Program-made: the position numbers and the translations under genes
Shown: positions 35,927-44,275 of the stretch, piece by piece
Position numbering within the stretch: the stretch's first letter is position 1
Layout of the letters: every line of letters starts with the position of its first letter
Source: Paramicrobacterium agarici
GTDB taxonomy: Bacteria > Actinomycetota > Actinomycetes > Actinomycetales > Microbacteriaceae
Reading direction: 5' to 3'
Length of the DNA: 64,000 bases
Assembly: GCF_002563955.1 (NCBI RefSeq)
Contig: NZ_PDJE01000001.1
Coordinates: 2,728,001 to 2,792,000 of the forward strand
The notes under the pieces: model-generated
Seen by the model: the letters and a program-made list of their open reading frames with translations, nothing else
Database searches by the model: none
Told to the model about the DNA's origin: nothing

Positions 35927-36658
35927 ATGACGCGTCGCACTCCCCCCGAGTCGCCCGACACCGCGGCCTACGACCTGCCCAACATCCCGCTGCTCGAGGA
36001 TGCCGCGGAGCATCCCGTGGAGCCGAAGCCGCTGTGGCGCGGCTGGATTCACGCGGGCACGTTCCCCGTCGCCCTCGCGGCGGGAATCGTGCTCATCGTT
36101 CTGGCCCAGGGTGCCGCGGCGAAGTGGGCGGCGGCCGTCTTCATGACGACGTCGCTTCTGCTCTTCGGCATCTCGGCCCTCTACCACCGCATTCCGTGGC
36201 GGCCGAAGACGCGCATGCTCTTTCGCCGTCTCGATCACGCGAACATCTTTCTGCTGATCGCCGGCACGTACACCCCGATCGCCGCTGTCGCCCTTCCGCC
36301 GTCAAAGGGGATGCTGCTGCTCGTGATCGTGTGGACTGGCGCACTTCTCGGCATCGGCTTTCGCGTCTTCTGGACGGGCGCGCCACGCTGGCTCTACGTT
36401 CCGCTCTACGTCGCGCTGGGCTGGGCCGCGGTGGCGTACATCGTCGACATCGCGAACGCGAACCTCGCGACGATGGTGCTCGTGATCGTCGGCGGCCTTC
36501 TCTACACGGCGGGGGCGGTCGTGTACGGCATCAAGCGCCCCAACCCCTGGCCCGGCCGCTTCGGCTTCCACGAGATCTTCCACGTCTGCACGGTGCTCGC
36601 GTTCCTCTGCCACTGGACGGGCATTCTGCTGATCTCGCTTGACCCGATCTACCCCTGA
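35927..36658 (+). CDS. trhA: Hemolysin III family membrane protein (TrhA/YqfA, PAQR-like)
   Basis: 243-residue, seven-helix membrane protein of the hemolysin III/PAQR superfamily. Conserved histidines and aspartate that bind metal are seen in ISALYHRIPW, RLDHANIFLLIAGTYTPIA and GFHEIFHVCTVLAFLCHW. Length is standard after a 45-residue polar N-terminus. It links to membrane-fluidity control in studied bacteria; haemolysis should not be assumed. The last ten bases overlap the convergent small-protein gene. Confidence 0.93.
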   Translation: MTRRTPPESPDTAAYDLPNIPLLEDAAEHPVEPKPLWRGWIHAGTFPVALAAGIVLIVLAQGAAAKWAAAVFMTTSLLLFGISALYHRIPWRPKTRMLFRRLDHANIFLLIAGTYTPIAAVALPPSKGMLLLVIVWTGALLGIGFRVFWTGAPRWLYVPLYVALGWAAVAYIVDIANANLATMVLVIVGGLLYTAGAVVYGIKRPNPWPGRFGFHEIFHVCTVLAFLCHWTGILLISLDPIYP

Positions 36659-36951
36659 GGACCGTCGGGCCGCTGAGGGCCGTCAGGGTGCTGAGGGCCG
36701 TCAGGGTGCTGAGGGTCGTCACCGTTCTCGCGCCGTTCACGCTCTTCGGCGTCGAGCTGCTCATTGATCTGCGCCCGATAATTCACACGCCGCACCCGTC
36801 GCACCATGTCGAGAATCAGCAGCACGACAATGAGCGCGACGACGACGATCGCGATGAAGCCGATCACGCCGGGAGTCACACTGTTGGGATCGACGCCCGG
36901 CGTGGGCGTCGGGCTCGGCGTCTCGCCTCTCAGAAGCAGATTCGCGATCAT
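36649..36951 (-). CDS. Small single-pass membrane protein with tandem-repeat tail
   Basis: 100 residues. MIANLLLRGETPSPTPTPG precedes one membrane helix (about 28-50, VIGFIAIVVVALIVVLLILD), an Arg-rich stretch, and an acidic tail that ends in three or four copies of a PDGPQ(H/R) unit. Its ATG overlaps the mca stop by four bases. The repeated tail is encoded by an 18-base tandem repeat and overlaps the trhA 3' end. Family not recognised; a similar small protein next to mca occurs in related organisms, as far as I recall. Confidence 0.75.
   Translation of the reverse strand: MIANLLLRGETPSPTPTPGVDPNSVTPGVIGFIAIVVVALIVVLLILDMVRRVRRVNYRAQINEQLDAEERERRENGDDPQHPDGPQHPDGPQRPDGPQG
36655..36722. repeat. 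18-bp imperfect tandem repeat
   Basis: Between three and four copies of the unit CTGAGGGCCGTCAGGGTG, the middle two identical and the outer ones diverged. On the minus strand it encodes the PDGPQH repeats at the C-terminus of the small membrane protein; the left-hand copy reaches the trhA stop codon. Confidence 0.8.
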
Positions 36952-37823
36952 CGGTCGTCCTCGATTCCCGCGAAGAAGTCGTGTTCGTCTTCGGGCGTGC
37001 TCAGTCGCGTCCGAGCCAGCTCGAAGTCTTCGTACGGCCACGCCTTGCGCTGCAGATCGTTCGACCAGAAGAAGAACGGGCTGTCGCCCGGCACCTGTGA
37101 AGCGTGGGCGCGCAACGCGGCATCCCGTGTCTCAAAGAAATCTCCGGCGGGAATGTGCGTGGTCGTGCGGTCGTCGGTTCCGTTGCGCTCTTCGCGCCAG
37201 CTCAGCATTTCGGCCAGGCGCTCCGTGAGCGGGTCGTCGGGGGTCGTCGCGAGCAGCATGTCGTAGTTCGCCTTGACGCGAGCGAAATTGAAGATGTGGT
37301 CGTAGTACAGCTTCGACACAGACCATGGCTCGCCGGCATCCGGGTACCGTGCGGGGTCCGCAGCGGCCTCGAACGCCTCGACCGAGACCTCGTGGCAGCG
37401 AATGTGATCGGGATGCGGGTACCCGCCGTTCTCGTCATACGTGATCATCACGTGCGGGCGGAATTCGCGGATCACGCGCACGAGAACACCGGCCGAGATG
37501 TGCAGCGGAATCTCGGCGAATGATCGTGCGGGCAGCGAGCCGTCGTCGTTCGCCATTCCGGAGTCGTGGTAGCCGAGCCAGCGGTGCTGCGTGTCGAGAA
37601 CGTCGCGCGCCTCTGCCATCTCGCGCCGGCGATGCCCGGCCATGTCACGCTCGATCATCGCGACGTCGGCGAGCTCCGGGTTGAGCAGATCCCCGCCTTC
37701 GCCGCCTGTGCAGCTGACGACCATGGTCTCGACGCCGCGCGAGCGATAGTAGGCGAGCGTCGCCGATCCTTTTGAAGATTCGTCATCCGGATGCGCGTGG
37801 ACCGTGAGGAGACGATACGTCAC
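36948..37823 (-). CDS. mca: Mycothiol S-conjugate amidase
   Basis: 291-residue zinc amidase that cleaves mycothiol-toxin conjugates into a mercapturic acid and GlcN-Ins. LLTVHAHPDDESSKGSAT supplies metal ligands H and DD, and ENGGYPHPDHIRCHEVSVEA the third histidine; YYRSRGVETMVVSCTGGEGG is conserved. The length and C-terminal WPYEDFELARTR fit Mca rather than MshB. The start is GTG 37823 with AAAGAGG upstream. This supports an actinobacterial host. Co-transcribed with the small membrane protein gene. Confidence 0.95.
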   Translation of the reverse strand: MTYRLLTVHAHPDDESSKGSATLAYYRSRGVETMVVSCTGGEGGDLLNPELADVAMIERDMAGHRRREMAEARDVLDTQHRWLGYHDSGMANDDGSLPARSFAEIPLHISAGVLVRVIREFRPHVMITYDENGGYPHPDHIRCHEVSVEAFEAAADPARYPDAGEPWSVSKLYYDHIFNFARVKANYDMLLATTPDDPLTERLAEMLSWREERNGTDDRTTTHIPAGDFFETRDAALRAHASQVPGDSPFFFWSNDLQRKAWPYEDFELARTRLSTPEDEHDFFAGIEDDR

Positions 37824-37892
37824 GAGGCCTCTTTCAGGTGGGAACGAATAACCTAGTACAAGACTAATCGTTGAGACGCGTGGGTGGGCTGA

Positions 37893-38366
37893 ATGACGGA
37901 TCGGCAGGGACCGACTCGGCAGGGGCAGGCGGATGCTGTCGCGACGCCGCACGCGGACGACACGGAGAGCACCGCTCAGCGTCTCGACGCCCGATACGGC
38001 AACACGCGCGCCTCGCGCACACGCCTCGCCGTCGTCATGTGGTCGCTGGGAGCGTTCATCGTCGTGGTCTTCGGTGCCTGGGTGCTGTGGGCAGGCCTTC
38101 TCGCTCCCGCCGCCAACGTCAACGCCGTCGATATCGCCCACACGGTCGTCGACGAGCACACGGTCGATGTGACGTACCAGCTGACCGTCGACCCGGGCAC
38201 TGAGGCGATGTGCGCGCTGCAGGCGCAAGACGATCAGCACTCGGTCATCGGCTGGAAGATCGTGGAGATTCCGGCCTCCGACAGCCGTACGCGAACCTTC
38301 ACCGACAGCGTCACAACGGTTGACGAAGCGGTCACGGGTTTGATTTACCGCTGCTGGCTGCCTTAA
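37893..38366 (+). CDS. DUF4307 domain membrane protein
   Basis: 157 residues with one membrane helix (about 50-72, VVMWSLGAFIVVVFGAWVLW) and an outside beta-rich domain that includes VDVTYQLTVDPGTEAMCAL and the closing LIYRCWLP, the DUF4307 pattern. Divergent from mca and upstream of greA, the usual place for this family in Actinobacteria. Function unknown. Confidence 0.85.
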   Translation: MTDRQGPTRQGQADAVATPHADDTESTAQRLDARYGNTRASRTRLAVVMWSLGAFIVVVFGAWVLWAGLLAPAANVNAVDIAHTVVDEHTVDVTYQLTVDPGTEAMCALQAQDDQHSVIGWKIVEIPASDSRTRTFTDSVTTVDEAVTGLIYRCWLP

Positions 38367-38369
38367 GAT
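38340..38369 (+). promoter_or_regulatory. Promoter of greA
   Basis: TTGATT (38340-38345) and TAAGAT (38364-38369) with an 18-base spacer, overlapping the end of the DUF4307 gene. The predicted start near 38376 would give a leader of about 70 bases that contains the hairpin at 38402-38425. Confidence 0.5.
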
Positions 38370-38401
38370 CTTCTGATACCCACGAGGTGGGATTGTTCAA
38401 C

Positions 38402-38425
38402 GCGCCCTGACGGACGTCAGGGCGC
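38402..38425 (+). terminator. Hairpin between the DUF4307 gene and greA
   Basis: Perfect ten-base stem GCGCCCTGAC / GTCAGGGCGC with a four-base loop, followed by CTGTTC. It ends 23 bases before the greA ATG. It may end transcription from the DUF4307 gene or attenuate greA. Confidence 0.6.
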
Positions 38426-38448
38426 CTGTTCATGTTAGGGAGTTCCCA

Positions 38449-38937
38449 ATGACTGATGCATCACAGGTCACGTTCCTCACGCAGGAGGCATACGACCGCC
38501 TCCAGGCAGAACTTGAGCACCTGTCGACGGTCGGGCGCGACGAGATCGCCAAACGCATCGAGGCGGCGCGCGAAGAGGGAGACCTCAAGGAGAACGGCGG
38601 CTATCACGCCGCGAAAGATGAACAGGGCAAGCAAGAAGCGCGCATTCGCACGCTGACGGAGCTGCTGCGCACCGCCACGGTCAGCGAGGCTCCAGAGGCC
38701 GACGGCACCGTGCAGCCGGGGACCGTGATCAGCGCCGTCGTCGCGGGAGGCGAAGAGAAGTTCCTGCTCGGCAGCCGCGAGATCGCCGGCGATTCCGAAC
38801 TCGACGTGTACAGCGAGCAGAGCCCCCTCGGCGGTGCCATCATCGGGCTCAAGGTCGGCGACAAGACCAGCTACGAGGCGCCCAACGGCAAGTCGATCTC
38901 CGTGGAGATCACGGGTGTCGAGGCATACACGCCCTGA
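38449..38937 (+). CDS. greA: Transcription elongation factor GreA
   Basis: 162 residues. The N-terminal coiled coil holds LTQEAYDRLQAELEHL and the tip acidic pair in EEGDLKENGGYHAAKDEQ; the C-terminal FKBP-like domain begins near residue 85. The protein reaches into the RNA polymerase secondary channel and frees stalled complexes by inducing transcript cleavage. It ends three bases before the convergent ilvA stop. Confidence 0.97.
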   Translation: MTDASQVTFLTQEAYDRLQAELEHLSTVGRDEIAKRIEAAREEGDLKENGGYHAAKDEQGKQEARIRTLTELLRTATVSEAPEADGTVQPGTVISAVVAGGEEKFLLGSREIAGDSELDVYSEQSPLGGAIIGLKVGDKTSYEAPNGKSISVEITGVEAYTP

Positions 38938-38940
38938 CGC

Positions 38941-40173
38941 TCAGCCCTCCACGATCGCGGGGTCGTAGCCGGCCGAGCGCAGCGTCTCGACGACGCTGGA
39001 CTTGTGGTCGGCGCCCCGCGTCTCGACGCTCAAGTCGATCATCACCTCGCTGATCTGCATGCCGGTGCCGTGCCGCGTGTGCAGCACCTCGACGACGTTC
39101 GCGTTCGCGCTCGCCAGAATCTCGGCGATGCGCGCAAGCTGCCCTGGACGGTCGGGAAGCGGAATGCGCAGCGTCATGTAGCGGTCGGCGGCCGACAGAC
39201 CGTGAGCGACGACGCGCTGCATCAGCAGCGGATCGATGTTGCCCCCGGAGAGGATCGCCACCGTCGGCCCCGTCGCGTTGACCCTGCCTTCGATGATCGC
39301 GGCGACGCTCACCGCGCCCGCGGGTTCCACGACGAGCTTCGCGCGCTCGAGAAGCATCAGCAGCGCCTTGGCGATTTCGTCTTCTGTGACGGTGACGACA
39401 TCGTCGACGAGCTGCTGAATGAGATCGAAGTTGAGCGTGCCTGGGCGGCTGACCGCGATGCCGTCCGCGATGGTCGGCTGGATCTCGATGTCGACGGGGT
39501 GTCCTTCGGCGAGCGACGGCGGGTACGCCGCGGCGTTCTGCGACTGCACGCCGACGATGCGAATCTCGCGCCCCTCGTCTCGCGCGCGCTGCTTCGCCGC
39601 TGCGGCCACTCCGGCGATGAGACCGCCGCCTCCGATCGGAACGACGATCGTGGCAGCATCCGGAACATCATCGAGAATCTCGAGACCGAGTGTTCCCTGA
39701 CCTGTCACGACATCGGCGTGGTCGAACGGCGGAATGAGCACCGCCCCCGTCTTCTCGGCGTGCTCCGCCGCAGCCTGCAGCGGCTCCGTCACCGTGTGCC
39801 CGCGAAGAACCACGTCTGCGCCGTAGTGGCGCGTCGCCTGCAGCTTGGGCAGAGGCACGCCGACCGGCATGAAGATGGTCGCGGCGATGCCGAGCTCGCG
39901 GGCGGCGAACGCGACCCCCTGCGCATGGTTTCCGGCAGAGGCGGCCACGACACCGCGTGCCTTCTCCTCGTCGGTCAGCTGAGCAAGCCGATTGAACGCT
40001 CCCCTGATCTTGTACGACCCGGTGCGCTGAAGATTCTCGCACTTGAGGTACACGGGCTGACCGAGAAGATCGGCGAGATAGCGGGAGCTCTCCATCGGCG
40101 TGTGCTGGGCGACGCGGGAGACCAGCTGTTGCGCGTGCTCGATGGAGCTGAGCGAGGGGATCGTGTGCGGCAT
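38941..40173 (-). CDS. ilvA: Threonine ammonia-lyase (threonine dehydratase)
   Basis: 410-residue PLP enzyme that deaminates threonine to 2-oxobutanoate for isoleucine synthesis. The PLP lysine is in RTGSYKIRGAFNRLAQL; AASAGNHAQGVAFAA and IVVPIGGGGLIAGVA are the substrate and phosphate loops. One ACT-like domain ends the protein (about 335-410, MTLRIPLPDRPGQLARIAEI), suggesting allosteric control. The short, single-ACT form is common in Actinobacteria. Confidence 0.95.
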   Translation of the reverse strand: MPHTIPSLSSIEHAQQLVSRVAQHTPMESSRYLADLLGQPVYLKCENLQRTGSYKIRGAFNRLAQLTDEEKARGVVAASAGNHAQGVAFAARELGIAATIFMPVGVPLPKLQATRHYGADVVLRGHTVTEPLQAAAEHAEKTGAVLIPPFDHADVVTGQGTLGLEILDDVPDAATIVVPIGGGGLIAGVAAAAKQRARDEGREIRIVGVQSQNAAAYPPSLAEGHPVDIEIQPTIADGIAVSRPGTLNFDLIQQLVDDVVTVTEDEIAKALLMLLERAKLVVEPAGAVSVAAIIEGRVNATGPTVAILSGGNIDPLLMQRVVAHGLSAADRYMTLRIPLPDRPGQLARIAEILASANANVVEVLHTRHGTGMQISEVMIDLSVETRGADHKSSVVETLRSAGYDPAIVEG

Positions 40174-40176
40174 TCG

Positions 40177-41424
40177 CTATTCCTTGTCTGTGGACGGAGT
40201 TTCGCGGCGCAAGCGCCCCTCGGCGGGAACGGTGCGCCAGATGAGATCGGCCTTGAACGTTGCTGCGGGGTCTTTCCACGCGCCAGAGCCGATATAGCCG
40301 ATCACGACATTCACGACCGCGGCTACCGGCACGGCGAAGAGCGCGCCTGGAATTCCCGCGACGAGCGAACCGCCCGTGACCACCAGGACGACGCCGAGCG
40401 GGTGGACCTTGACAGCCGTGCCCATGAGCAGCGGCTGCAGAACGTGCCCTTCGACCTGCTGCACGAGCAGCACGACGCCGAGCATGATGACGGCGATGAT
40501 CGGCCCGTTGTACACGAGGGCGATGAACACAGCGACAGCGCCGGTCAGAATGGCACCGACAATCGGCACGAAAGCGCCGAGGAAGACGAGTACGCCGATC
40601 GGTATCGCAAGGGGCAGTCCGAGAATGAACGCGCCGAGACCGATGCCGACGGCGTCGATCGATGCGACGAGAATCTGCGTTCGCGTGAAGTTCTCGAGAG
40701 TGGTCCAGCCTGCCTGACCCGCCCCGTCGACAGCGGCGCGCGCTCGCCTCGGAACGAACAACAAGAGCCACTTCCAGATGTTCTTGCCGTCGATGAGAAT
40801 GAACAGCAGCGAGAAGAGGGCGAGCAGGACGCCGGCGGCGAGGTGCCCGAACGTCGTGCCGATCGACAGCGCTCCCGAGAGAATCGCGCTCGTGTCCTGC
40901 TGGATGCTCGCCCAGACGTCGTCGAAGATCTCACCGAGGCGATTGTCGGTGAGATGCAGCGGCGAGTGCAGCAGAAAGGCCTTGAACGATTCGACGGACT
41001 CCAGGGTTCGCGCGCGCACCTCGCCCGCTTGCGCGCCGATCTGCCACACGACGAGCCAGACGAGCGCACTGACCGCCCCCATGGCGACAATCATGGCGAC
41101 GGCGACGGCGACGCCCCGGTTCCATCGATGCGAGACGAGAAAACTCACGAGCGGCATCACGAGCGCCGAGAGCAGCACCGCGATCAAGACGGGAATGACG
41201 ATCAACCGCAGCTGAACAATGAGAAAGACCACGATGGCCGTGGCGATCGCGATGACGATGAGGCGCCAGCTCCACGCCGCGGCGATGCGAATGCCCGGAG
41301 GTACGGTGTCGACGATCTCGTCTGACGACACGTGACGCTCGGGCTCAGGCTGAGCCGGGGCGTGCTCGGGCACGGGGCGTCCGAACAAGCGCGCCCACCA
41401 CCGGGGCCTGCGGGATTCCGACAC
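40177..41424 (-). CDS. AI-2E family transporter (UPF0118)
   Basis: 415-residue membrane protein of the AI-2E/TerC-like exporter family with about eight helices. Signatures: PVLIAVLLSALVMPLVSFL near the N-terminus and the conserved FVPIVGAILTGAVAVFIAL and HPLGVVLVVTGGSLVAGIPG towards the end. The start is placed at GTG 41424 because TAGACT lies seven bases upstream (leaderless); ATG 41463 would add 13 residues. The substrate is not known; despite the name, many members do not carry autoinducer-2. It ends 3 bases before ilvA. Confidence 0.88.
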   Translation of the reverse strand: MSESRRPRWWARLFGRPVPEHAPAQPEPERHVSSDEIVDTVPPGIRIAAAWSWRLIVIAIATAIVVFLIVQLRLIVIPVLIAVLLSALVMPLVSFLVSHRWNRGVAVAVAMIVAMGAVSALVWLVVWQIGAQAGEVRARTLESVESFKAFLLHSPLHLTDNRLGEIFDDVWASIQQDTSAILSGALSIGTTFGHLAAGVLLALFSLLFILIDGKNIWKWLLLFVPRRARAAVDGAGQAGWTTLENFTRTQILVASIDAVGIGLGAFILGLPLAIPIGVLVFLGAFVPIVGAILTGAVAVFIALVYNGPIIAVIMLGVVLLVQQVEGHVLQPLLMGTAVKVHPLGVVLVVTGGSLVAGIPGALFAVPVAAVVNVVIGYIGSGAWKDPAATFKADLIWRTVPAEGRLRRETPSTDKE

Positions 41425-41431
41425 GCGTCTC

Positions 41432-41437
41432 AGTCTA
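41432..41437 (-). promoter_or_regulatory. Leaderless-type -10 element of the AI-2E transporter gene
   Basis: Minus-strand TAGACT, seven-base spacer, GTG 41424. Confidence 0.5.
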
Positions 41438-41497
41438 CGATGCCGCCACATGTGGCTCGGCATACGTTGCTGCGGCGCGAATGTCGGTGTCCGCTGA

Positions 41498-41503
41498 TAC
41501 CGT
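41498..41503 (+). promoter_or_regulatory. Leaderless-type -10 element of the YcaQ-like gene
   Basis: TACCGT, seven-base spacer, ATG 41511, with no ribosome site; supports the downstream start rather than the ATG at 41481. Confidence 0.5.
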
Positions 41504-41510
41504 CATCTCG

Positions 41511-42740
41511 ATGTCACAGACGATTTCCCGCGATGCGGCGAGGCGCATCGCGCTTGCCGCACAGGGGTTCGCCCGGCCACGGCGGGCACGCCCCGGCACG
41601 CGTACCTTCACGAGCATGCTCGAGTCTCTCGGCGTTCTTCAGATCGACTCAGTGAACGTCTTCGAGCGCAGCCACTATCTCCCCGTCTTCGCGCGCCTCG
41701 GCCCCTACGACAAGTCCGCGCTCGATGCCCTCACGCACCGCAGACCCAAGCGCGTCACCGAGTGGTGGGCGCACGAGGCGACGTTCCTCCGCACAGACGA
41801 TCTGCCGCTCTGGGCGTGGAAGATGCGGATGCTGCGAGAGCGCGACCTCGCCGATGAGGAGTCGTGGGCGAACGCACACAAGGCAGAGCTTGAGTGGGTG
41901 CGCAGCGAACTCGCCGCGCGGGGTCCTTTGTATGTGCGCGACATTGAGACGGATGCTGAACGTCGACGCGGCCCGTGGTGGGACTGGTCTGCCGTGAAAC
42001 ACGCGCTTGAGACACTGTTCCGCTGGGGCGAGGTTGCCGTCGCCGGGCGTTCGACAACGTTCGAGCGCCGTTACGCGCTCGCAGAGCAGGTACTCCCCGA
42101 TCACGTCTTGGGTGCCGAGGTGCCGCGCGACGACGCGATTCGCGAGCTTGTTCGTCGTGCCGCGCGCGCAACGGGCGTTGCGACAGCATCCGATCTCGCC
42201 GATTACTACCGGCTGCCGTCCGCTCTGACCGCGCAGGCGATCCGAGAGCTGCATGAGGCAGGTGAGCTGACGTCCGTTCACGTCGACGGGTGGCGCCGAG
42301 GCACTCGAAACCTTGACGCATGGATGCCGGCGGGTCAGGTGCGCCCGCGATCCGTCAGCGCAGACGCTCTGCTCTCGCCGTTCGATCCTGTCGTGTGGTC
42401 GAGGCAGCGCGCCGAGAGGCTCTTCGACTTTCACTACCGCATCGAAATCTACACGCCCCGCCACAAACGCGTGCACGGCTACTACGTGTTGCCCGTGCTG
42501 ATCGGAGACCGCCTCGCCGCACGCGTCGATTTGAAGAGCGACAGGCAGGCACGCGTCTTGAGGGTGCAATCGGCGTGGGCGGAGCCCGATGCCCCTGCTG
42601 ATACTGTTGAGAGACTCTCACAGGTGTTGCGCGCCGCAGCGCACTGGCAAGAACACGATTCGATCACCGTCGGCACACGAGGAGACTTGTCCGATGCTCT
42701 GGCGCGAACACTCACCGCGCCTCGGCATGACTCTGCGTGA
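41511..42740 (+). CDS. YcaQ/AlkX-like DNA glycosylase (winged-helix family)
   Basis: 409 residues of the HTH_42 (YcaQ/AlkX/AlkZ) family, some of which unhook interstrand DNA crosslinks or remove alkylated bases. FTSMLESLGVLQIDSVNVFE and RSHYLPVFARLGPYD are the opening block, EWWAHEATFL the middle, and LLSPFDPVVWSRQRAERLF with YRIEIYTP and GYYVLPVLIGDRL the diagnostic end block. The QxD/QxQ active-site motif is LQIDS here. Crosslink repair is inferred from characterised relatives. Confidence 0.88.
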   Translation: MSQTISRDAARRIALAAQGFARPRRARPGTRTFTSMLESLGVLQIDSVNVFERSHYLPVFARLGPYDKSALDALTHRRPKRVTEWWAHEATFLRTDDLPLWAWKMRMLRERDLADEESWANAHKAELEWVRSELAARGPLYVRDIETDAERRRGPWWDWSAVKHALETLFRWGEVAVAGRSTTFERRYALAEQVLPDHVLGAEVPRDDAIRELVRRAARATGVATASDLADYYRLPSALTAQAIRELHEAGELTSVHVDGWRRGTRNLDAWMPAGQVRPRSVSADALLSPFDPVVWSRQRAERLFDFHYRIEIYTPRHKRVHGYYVLPVLIGDRLAARVDLKSDRQARVLRVQSAWAEPDAPADTVERLSQVLRAAAHWQEHDSITVGTRGDLSDALARTLTAPRHDSA

Positions 42741-42840
42741 CGACGCGCGTCGTAATGGGCAGTTCTCCCCAGTGCCGCGCCTCACCTGCGCTGGTAACTT
42801 TACTGCTATCACATTCATTCTGAAGGGGAAGTGACACAAC

Positions 42841-44211
42841 ATGGCTACGGACGAAAACGCACCGGGCGCTCAGGGGGGCAACCCGGCAGACAACACGGGA
42901 GGCGCCCAGCCGCCTCACGGCGACCAGGGTGCGTCGTACTCACCACAGGGTGGCCAGTACTCGCCCCAGGATGGACAGTATTCGCCGCAGGGTGGCCAGT
43001 ACACCCCGCAAGGCGGTCAGTACACCCCGCAGGGACAGCCTGACGCCAACGCGCAGCAGCCCCAGGGACAGTACCCGCAGGGCCAGTACACTCCCCAGGG
43101 CCAGCACGCTCCACAGGGGCAGTACGCTCCGCAGGGGCAGTACGCAAACGCACAGCAGCCTCAGGGGCAGTACGCTCCGCAGGGCGGCGCCTACCCCGCC
43201 GGTGCCTACGGTGCCGCAGCGCCCGCCGCGCCGAATCCGAACAAGAAGAAGATCATTCTGATCAGTTCGATCGCTGCCGCCGTTGTCGTTCTGCTCATCG
43301 TGGCCACGGTCGTCATCAACGTCATCAACGGTTCGCAGTACGGGCCTCAGGCTGTCGTTGACAAGTACCTCACAACGATCGCCTCGGGCAACGCCAAAGA
43401 GGCCAACAAGATGGTCGACACGGGGCTCAAGAAGGAGAAGGCAGCTCTGCTGAGCGACAAGGTGCTCAAAGAGAAGGACTCCCGCATCAGCGACCCGAAG
43501 GTCACGAAGACCTCGACGCAGGGCGACAGCGCACGCGTTGCCTTCAGCTACAAGCTGGACGGCACGACCTACGACGGCACCCTGACCCTCAGCAAGCAGG
43601 GCAAGCAGGCCGTCTTCTTCGACGACTGGAAGATCGACAAGCCGCTGCTCGTCGACGTCGCCGCGTACATCTCGCAGGGCACCGAGGCCACGGTCAACGG
43701 CGTCAACGTCGACTTCGGCGAAGAGGGCATTCTGCAGGCCTACCCCGGCATCTACACGGTGAGCGCTCCGGAGAGCAAGTGGTTCTCGGCTGAGGACCAG
43801 ACGTTCGTCGCCGGAACCGGCTCGAAGGCCAGCTACAGCTCGATCGAGCTCAACTTGAAGCCGACCGACGCGCTGACCGAAGAGGTTCAGAGCCAGCTCA
43901 ACGCCATGATCGACGAGTGCGCCAAGGAGACCTCGAAGGAGGTCGACGAGAACTGCGACATGGACGTCACGTACGTGATCGGCATGTCGGAGGTTTCCAA
44001 GGTGCAGCGCGAGGTCGTTGAGTACCCGACGGTGACCGTCGACGAGTCCGGACGCAGCTTCGAGACCGAGGGCGGCGAAATCAAGTACACCGTCACGGGC
44101 AAGAACTACTCGGGCGAGAGCATCACGGGTGACCTCGAACCGCGCACCTACTGGACCTTCTACGGCGACATCGCCGTCGACGGCGACAAGGTCACGCTCG
44201 AGTTCTGGTAA
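42841..44211 (+). CDS. Membrane-anchored protein with Q/G/Y/P-rich repeats
   Basis: 456 residues, family not recognised. Residues about 1-130 are disordered and contain repeats of QY(S/T)PQGG and QYAPQG. One membrane helix follows (about 139-161, IILISSIAAAVVVLLIVATV) and then an outside part of about 290 residues that starts with YGPQAVVDKYLTTIASGNA, a DUF4878/lumazine-like hint of a NTF2-type fold, and later beta-rich segments ending TVTGKNYSGES. The disordered part is cytoplasmic. GGGGAAG lies upstream of ATG 42841. A perfect palindrome ACGACGCGCGTCGT sits at 42740-42753 in the leader. Confidence 0.8.
   Translation: MATDENAPGAQGGNPADNTGGAQPPHGDQGASYSPQGGQYSPQDGQYSPQGGQYTPQGGQYTPQGQPDANAQQPQGQYPQGQYTPQGQHAPQGQYAPQGQYANAQQPQGQYAPQGGAYPAGAYGAAAPAAPNPNKKKIILISSIAAAVVVLLIVATVVINVINGSQYGPQAVVDKYLTTIASGNAKEANKMVDTGLKKEKAALLSDKVLKEKDSRISDPKVTKTSTQGDSARVAFSYKLDGTTYDGTLTLSKQGKQAVFFDDWKIDKPLLVDVAAYISQGTEATVNGVNVDFGEEGILQAYPGIYTVSAPESKWFSAEDQTFVAGTGSKASYSSIELNLKPTDALTEEVQSQLNAMIDECAKETSKEVDENCDMDVTYVIGMSEVSKVQREVVEYPTVTVDESGRSFETEGGEIKYTVTGKNYSGESITGDLEPRTYWTFYGDIAVDGDKVTLEFW
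42936..43041 (+). repeat. 21-bp coding tandem repeat
   Basis: About five units of 21 bases that encode QY(S/T)PQGG; beyond 43041 the repeats continue irregularly as QYAPQG and QPQGQ to about 43190. In-frame units make length change by slippage possible without frameshift. Confidence 0.75.
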
Positions 44212-44239
44212 ACCGCCAACCGAGCATCAGCGATTCCCA

Positions 44240-44270
44240 ACGGGGGTCGGTCCACTGGACCGGCCCCCGT
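44240..44270. terminator. Bidirectional terminator between the repeat protein gene and htpX
   Basis: 14-base stem, ACGGGGGTCGGTCC with GGACCGGCCCCCGT, three-base loop and one G-U pair. It lies between two convergent genes; TCTGCTT follows on the plus strand. Confidence 0.8.
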
Positions 44271-44275
44271 TCTGC

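Noticed and set aside
36655-36722. Possible CRISPR-like repeat
   Set aside because: Units are contiguous 18-mers without spacers and encode a protein tail.
39004-41325. A 773-codon open frame on the plus strand
   Set aside because: It lies wholly antisense to ilvA and the AI-2E transporter gene and has the Arg/Asp-rich composition of a mirror frame in GC-rich DNA, with no domain.
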